The notes below the pieces were generated by a model, which worked only from the letters and a program-made list of their open reading frames with translations, was not told the origin of the DNA and searched no databases. Of a DNA stretch of 27,389 nt, positions 23,512 to 27,389 are shown piece by piece. The position numbers were made by a program, and so were the translations under genes. The stretch's first letter is position 1, and the number at the start of each line of letters is the position of its first letter. This DNA is from an uncultured Muribaculaceae bacterium (GTDB lineage: Bacteria > Bacteroidota > Bacteroidia > Bacteroidales > Muribaculaceae), in the NCBI GenBank assembly GCA_910579845.1, contig CAJTWL010000026.1, positions 1 to 27,389 on the forward strand, read 5' to 3'.

Positions 23512-24606
23512 TTATTTCTTATAGTTCTTGTCGTAAAATCTTTTCTTTACAACCTTTGCAGGAAAAGTTTTTTTGCGGATACGCACTTCGGCTTCTGTAC
23601 CAAGCTTGTCAAATGGTTTCTTGATCATCGCCATGGCAACACTCTTCCCTGTTGATATTGAACGATAACCGGTAGTTATCTCGCCTACCTGCTCTCCATT
23701 TACCTCAACAGGATAGCCGTGACGCGGAATTGCATTACCCTCGAGTTCCAGACCGACAATACGTCGTGTCACACCCTCGGCTTTCTGTGCGGTCAAAGCC
23801 GCTTTTCCGATAAACTCAGGCTTGTCAAGCTTTACAAACATACTCAGGCTTGCCTCTATCGGAGATATCTCATCTGTAAGTTCATCACCATAAAGTGGAA
23901 GACCGACTTCGAAGCGAAGAGTGTCGCGGCAACCGAGACCGCAAGGCTCGACACCACCTTTGATCAGTTTATCCCATACATTTCTTATAAAATCATGACT
24001 CCCATAGATCTCGAATCCATCCTCGCCGGTATAGCCGGTACGGCTGACAATAATATCCTCGCCGCTCATAGGCAAAGTCACAAAATTATAGAACGGGATA
24101 TCCTTCACAGCAATACCAAGAAGCCGCTCGACGGCAGCCTCAGCCTCCGGGCCCTGGACAGCAACTTCACCGTAATAAGGACTCTGATCCTCGATCTTTA
24201 CATCAAAACCTTCAGAATTCTTATTAATCCACGCAACATCCTTGTCAATATTCGAGGCATTGATGACCAGAAAATACTCATCATCCTTAACCTTGTATAC
24301 CAACAGATCATCTACAGTCCCGCCATTCTCATAACACATCATGCCATAATAGATCTGACCATCAGGAGCCCCCGTCACATCGTTTACAAATATGTGGTTG
24401 ACAAACCGGCATGCATCCTTACCGGTAACACGAACCTCACCCATGTGACTCACATCGAACACACCTGCATGGTGGCGTACCGCATTATGTTCTTCCGTTA
24501 TCCCTTTGTATTGAATAGGCATGTCAAAACCGGCGAAAGGCGACATAAGCGCGCCCATTGCCACATGACGGTCATGCAGACACGTCTTCTTAATCTCTTG
24601 TTCCAT
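23512..24606 (-). CDS. gcvT: Glycine cleavage system T protein (aminomethyltransferase)
   Basis: A 364-residue tetrahydrofolate-dependent enzyme that releases ammonia and makes 5,10-methylenetetrahydrofolate from the H-bound aminomethyl group. The N-terminal Met-Pro-Ile-Gln-Tyr-Lys-Gly-Ile-Thr-Glu-Glu-His, Val-Phe-Asp-Val-Ser-His-Met-Gly-Glu, Ser-Arg-Thr-Gly-Tyr-Thr-Gly-Glu-Asp-Gly-Phe-Glu, and the C-terminal Gly-Glu-Ile-Thr-Thr-Gly all fit GcvT. The length is normal. It is the first gene of the five-gene minus-strand operon and lies just downstream of a good promoter at 24664-24695. I saw no glycine riboswitch in its leader. Confidence 0.96.
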   Translation of the reverse strand: MEQEIKKTCLHDRHVAMGALMSPFAGFDMPIQYKGITEEHNAVRHHAGVFDVSHMGEVRVTGKDACRFVNHIFVNDVTGAPDGQIYYGMMCYENGGTVDDLLVYKVKDDEYFLVINASNIDKDVAWINKNSEGFDVKIEDQSPYYGEVAVQGPEAEAAVERLLGIAVKDIPFYNFVTLPMSGEDIIVSRTGYTGEDGFEIYGSHDFIRNVWDKLIKGGVEPCGLGCRDTLRFEVGLPLYGDELTDEISPIEASLSMFVKLDKPEFIGKAALTAQKAEGVTRRIVGLELEGNAIPRHGYPVEVNGEQVGEITTGYRSISTGKSVAMAMIKKPFDKLGTEAEVRIRKKTFPAKVVKKRFYDKNYKK

Positions 24607-24663
24607 GATATGTTGTTAATATTATATTTTTCTATTTCGCCATATTATGCAATAGGCTTTCCG

Positions 24664-24695
24664 CAAATTTACAACTTGCTCTAAATTCCTCCAAA
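24664..24695 (-). promoter_or_regulatory. Bacteroidetes-type promoter of the glycine cleavage operon
   Basis: On the minus strand TTTG (24695-24692) and TAAATTTG (24671-24664) are separated by 20 bases, an exact consensus match. The predicted start near 24657 gives a leader of about 50 bases before the gcvT ATG. The plus-strand promoter box for the porin gene begins 9 bases beyond this site, so the two divergent promoters lie side by side. Confidence 0.75.
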
Positions 24696-24703
24696 TTTTT
24701 TTG

Positions 24704-24711
24704 TAACTTTG
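24704..24711 (+). promoter_or_regulatory. Possible -7 box for the porin-like gene
   Basis: TAACTTTG matches TAnnTTTG and would start transcription about 30 bases before the ATG at 24748. The expected TTTG 19-21 bases upstream is missing; the nearest TTG (24676-24678) is 25 bases away. The call is therefore moderate. Confidence 0.45.
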
Positions 24712-24747
24712 TCGCGCAATCAGCTTCTTAATTTTTGTTCCAACTTA

Positions 24748-25932
24748 ATGAAACTTTCAAATCCCCACTATCTATCGGTATTGATATTATCCATATTTAC
24801 AATTTTTCCGTCATTATGTGCAGATAAACAAAAAACAGAATTCAAGGTCACACCTATAGGACGGATACACGTAGATGGAGCATTATATCTACCCGAAGGA
24901 AACGGCTTTAATCCCGGAGCGGCTCTTTCCGAAATCAGAGCCGGCGCCCGTGCCATATATGGCGACTGGATGGCTCGTGTAGAAGTAGGCTATTCATACG
25001 GAAAAATAGGAATGAAGGATGTATATATCCAACGTTTTCTAAAACCGGGCAACCATCTGCGCCTCGGTTATTTCATTCCTCAGTTCGGCATACGGGGAGG
25101 AGGTTCCGCTTCATACAAGCCCGCTATGATAACAGAAATTCCCGAGTCATTTTTCCGCACGACCACACGTAAGATCGGGCTTATGTATTCTCACTATGAC
25201 AAACTGTTTTCTGTTTATGCCACAGCATTTGTGGGAGGTCATTCATTGCTTTTCAGTGTTAACGAACAAGGCAAAAGCAGCGGCGGTGGCGCTCTTCGTG
25301 CAACAATTCATCCACTTGCGAAACCGGGAAATATTTTTCAGGCAGGCATCTCGACTTCATTTGAGACAGCCACACACACCCGTGTGATCAACGATGACGG
25401 GGAGGAGGAGGCATCCGATGGATACCGTCGGTTTTCTGCAAATTTCCCTACCACAGTCTGTAAGGTGTCATTGCTCGAAGCCGACGTCAAAGATACTGCC
25501 GGAGACTGGAAGATATCTCCTGAATTATCTTTTGCAAAGGGAAGGCTGGCTCTGGAAACCCAGTATTACTATATGTCTGTCAACCGCACAGGTTCTCTTC
25601 CAAACTATCATGCATCCGGTGTATACGCTATGTTGAGAGGCATCGTGTTAGGCGACAAGGAATACACTTTCAGTTCTTCCGACAGCAACATAGCATACCC
25701 CTCGCCTAAGTCGCTTGAACTTGTGGCTGCATTCAACTATACGGATGCAAACTCCAAAGGAAGCGGTATTCTCGGTGGAATAGCTAACGACTATAGTCTG
25801 ACAGCCAATTATTATATCAACAAATATATGATAGCCCGTCTCAGATATTCATATACCTCAGTCCATGGCAGTTGCGTAACACCGGACAGAAATATAAATA
25901 CCATTCAGGCACGACTTCAATTCGTATTCTAA
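24748..25932 (+). CDS. Outer-membrane beta-barrel, phosphate-selective porin O/P-like
   Basis: A 394-residue exported protein. I chose the ATG at 24748 because it starts a proper signal peptide: Lys2, a hydrophobic core at about residues 8-20, and a likely cut after Ser-Leu-Cys-Ala. An earlier in-frame TTG would overlap the promoter box. The mature protein shows alternating beta-strand patterns, many aromatic residues, Leu-Arg-Leu-Gly-Tyr-Phe-Ile-Pro-Gln-Phe-Gly, and a final strand ending in Phe, as in outer-membrane barrels. The layout resembles the porin O/P family common in Bacteroidales; the substrate is unknown and phosphate should not be assumed. The permease gene follows after 36 bases, so they may be co-transcribed. 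Confidence 0.75.
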   Translation: MKLSNPHYLSVLILSIFTIFPSLCADKQKTEFKVTPIGRIHVDGALYLPEGNGFNPGAALSEIRAGARAIYGDWMARVEVGYSYGKIGMKDVYIQRFLKPGNHLRLGYFIPQFGIRGGGSASYKPAMITEIPESFFRTTTRKIGLMYSHYDKLFSVYATAFVGGHSLLFSVNEQGKSSGGGALRATIHPLAKPGNIFQAGISTSFETATHTRVINDDGEEEASDGYRRFSANFPTTVCKVSLLEADVKDTAGDWKISPELSFAKGRLALETQYYYMSVNRTGSLPNYHASGVYAMLRGIVLGDKEYTFSSSDSNIAYPSPKSLELVAAFNYTDANSKGSGILGGIANDYSLTANYYINKYMIARLRYSYTSVHGSCVTPDRNINTIQARLQFVF

Positions 25933-25968
25933 AAAACAGGGCAACAACCGAGGCATCGTACAGCTATT

Positions 25969-27210
25969 ATGAACTATCCCCTCTTTTTAGCACGCAGAAT
26001 ATCCATATCATCAAAAGATCATAACAAGGCACCTGCTGTAAAGGTAGCAGTCATTGCCGTAGCCTTATCCGTGACGGTGATGATGATGGCGATAGCCATT
26101 GTATTCGGTTTTAAGAGAGAGATACGTAACAAGGTAATAGGTTTCAATTCACACATAAGTCTGTATGTCGTTCCTCAGTCAGGAAATGAAAACAATCTGA
26201 TTACACTTACTCCGACACTGAAAAATATTCTTGACTCAAAGGAATATGTATCTGAATACAGTCTTGAGGCATCAATACCGGCTATTCTGAAAACATCCGA
26301 CAATTTCAAAGGGATGTATCTGAAAAGTAGCGAAGGGAACACTATCCGAAAGTTTATTTCAGATAATCTGGAGGAAGGGAAGTTTCCGGACTACTCAAAA
26401 AAGGATAACGAAAAGAAAATAGTAATCTCTCGCCTTGCAGCTGACAAATTAGGGCTGAAAACAGGTGACAAAATTGACACATATTTCATGAGTGGCTCCC
26501 TGAAAATGCGTCGCCTTGAAATAGCAGGCATATTCAACTCACACTTCGACTCATATGACGATGTGTTCATATACGGTTCACTCCCTTTGATACAGAAACT
26601 GGGAGACATAGGAAATTCAGAGGGAACTTCAGTAACAATCCAGGTAAACGACTTCAACAAGCTTAAATCCTACAGTGAAGATCTTTCGTATACTCTCACC
26701 GAAGCTCTCGCTTCCGGTTTGGTATACAAGCTTTATAAAGTTGAAAACACCTATTCCCAGGGAGCCGGATTCTTCAACTGGCTTTCACTTCTTGACACCA
26801 ATGTGATTGTCATTCTGACACTGATGACTATTGTAGCCTGTGCCACACTGATATCAGGAATGCTCATAATCATTCTTGACAAGAAGCTATTTATTGCACT
26901 TCTTAAAGCATTAGGCACATCCAACAGGGCTATAAGGAGGGTTTTCATTTTCTTAGCACTTAAGATAGCGGTAATCGGGATGATTATAGGCAACGCCATA
27001 TCTCTCGCAATTCTTTACATTCAGGACATATGGCATGTACTGCCTCTTGATCCTGAAACATATTATATTGATTTCGTACCCGTAAAGATAGATTATCCTG
27101 CTATTATAATTCTAAATCTTTCCACACTTCTAATCATTTATCTTTGTCTGATACTCCCCTCTTCATTTGTTTCGCGCATAACCCCTGCTGAAATTCTGAA
27201 GACTGAATAA
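25969..27210 (+). CDS. ABC transporter permease, FtsX/LolC-LolE-like
   Basis: A 413-residue inner-membrane protein with the MacB/LolE topology: one N-terminal membrane segment (about 25-48), a periplasmic domain of some 220 residues, and three C-terminal segments (about 274-301, 322-349, 373-398). The opening Phe-Leu-Ala-Arg-Arg, Val-Ala-Val-Ile-Ala-Val-Ala-Leu-Ser, and Phe-Lys-Arg-Glu-Ile after the first segment are typical. Leu-Lys-Ala-Leu-Gly-Thr-Ser-Asn-Arg-Ala-Ile-Arg-Arg-Val-Phe, just before the third segment, is the FtsX-family coupling region, and Thr-Pro-Ala-Glu-Ile-Leu-Lys ends the protein. It would need a LolD-like ATPase, which is not in the window. The likely role is release of lipoproteins for outer-membrane sorting. 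Confidence 0.85.
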   Translation: MNYPLFLARRISISSKDHNKAPAVKVAVIAVALSVTVMMMAIAIVFGFKREIRNKVIGFNSHISLYVVPQSGNENNLITLTPTLKNILDSKEYVSEYSLEASIPAILKTSDNFKGMYLKSSEGNTIRKFISDNLEEGKFPDYSKKDNEKKIVISRLAADKLGLKTGDKIDTYFMSGSLKMRRLEIAGIFNSHFDSYDDVFIYGSLPLIQKLGDIGNSEGTSVTIQVNDFNKLKSYSEDLSYTLTEALASGLVYKLYKVENTYSQGAGFFNWLSLLDTNVIVILTLMTIVACATLISGMLIIILDKKLFIALLKALGTSNRAIRRVFIFLALKIAVIGMIIGNAISLAILYIQDIWHVLPLDPETYYIDFVPVKIDYPAIIILNLSTLLIIYLCLILPSSFVSRITPAEILKTE

Positions 27211-27320
27211 TAGACCTTAACAAATTTTAGGTATATTGCACCATTCTTCCCCATATTCCCTGTGTTATAAAATTTGAATATGTTTATGGCATGAAATTTG
27301 CCAGACCATAATAAAATCTT

Positions 27321-27389
27321 AGAGATTGTTTGGATTTAAATGATTTTAGCACAAACAGAGACTTCGGAGGGATTTTTCAAAGATTCAGA
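27321..27389 (+). repeat. Partial palindromic element at the right edge, like element A
   Basis: 27321-27340 matches the terminal repeat of element A at about 17 of 20 positions, sharing TGTTTGGATTTAA exactly. Further in, TTCGGAGGGATTTTTC, CAA and TTCAGA line up with the interior of element A on its minus strand (TTTTCGAGGGAATTCC, CAAG, TGAAGA). The window ends just before the expected GGAGCATA core. The 110 bases between the permease stop and this element hold no gene. Confidence 0.6.

Noticed and set aside
24607..24660. Glycine riboswitch ahead of gcvT
   Set aside because: The leader between the predicted start point and gcvT is only about 50 bases, too short, and shows no aptamer-like pattern.
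23719..24684. Open frame of 321 codons on the plus strand across gcvT
   Set aside because: It is antisense to a clear gcvT and crosses the gcvT promoter; no protein family resembles it.
24709..24747. TTG start giving a longer porin-like protein
   Set aside because: It would overlap the -7 promoter box and bury the signal peptide; the ATG at 24748 gives a normal signal sequence.
1..27389. tRNA, rRNA or phage genes
   Set aside because: No cloverleaf or rRNA sequence and no integrase or structural phage gene was recognised on either strand.

Overview
The window reads as chromosomal DNA of a gut Bacteroidales bacterium, most likely a Muribaculaceae-like lineage (the family is inferred; the order is better supported). 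Evidence: promoters of the Bacteroidetes type (TTTG, about 20 bases, TAnnTTTG), a general lack of Shine-Dalgarno sites, a DUF3127 protein, a Bacteroidetes-type EF-G paralog, a GT3 glycogen synthase beside a glucan phosphorylase, and lipoproteins with acidic residues after the lipobox cysteine. No rRNA, tRNA, CRISPR array, transposase or phage gene was seen.

Layout. 1-911 (minus): two small lipoproteins, the first cut by the window edge. 1588-2751 (minus): hemW. 3108-5264 (plus): fusA2, an EF-G paralog whose GTPase motifs are eroded. 5691-10078 (plus): an oxalate module of formyl-CoA transferase (frc), oxalyl-CoA decarboxylase (oxc) and an AEC-family carrier, the gene set of E. coli yfdW-yfdU-yfdV. 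10267-10680: a DUF3127 protein with an SSB-like tail. 11070-15416: glycogen synthase and alpha-glucan phosphorylase. 15509-16809: rsmG and a metallo-beta-lactamase-fold hydrolase. 17140-18810: an acyl-CoA synthetase, ending at a bidirectional terminator shared with the minus-strand glycine cleavage operon gcvT-gcvH-gcvPA-gcvPB-lpd (24606 down to 18876). 24748-27210 (plus): a beta-barrel porin-like protein and a LolC/E-type permease.

How the genes work together. Frc moves CoA from formyl-CoA to oxalate. Oxc decarboxylates oxalyl-CoA to formyl-CoA and CO2. The carrier is the obvious candidate for oxalate uptake and/or formate export. The glycine cleavage operon encodes T, H, split P and L proteins, so it is a complete system with its own lipoamide dehydrogenase. 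Glycogen synthase and phosphorylase form a storage and mobilisation pair.

The most unusual material is a family of roughly 185-195 bp palindromic intergenic elements. Two near-identical copies flank frc (5267-5460 and 7081-7270). A diverged relative with 20-base terminal inverted repeats lies between hemW and fusA2 (2855-3050). What looks like the first third of another copy runs off the right edge (27321-27389). The three complete copies share a central hairpin (GGAGCATA, loop, TATGCRACTGA), and the surrounding stem changes in sequence while keeping its pairing. I have no name for this family.
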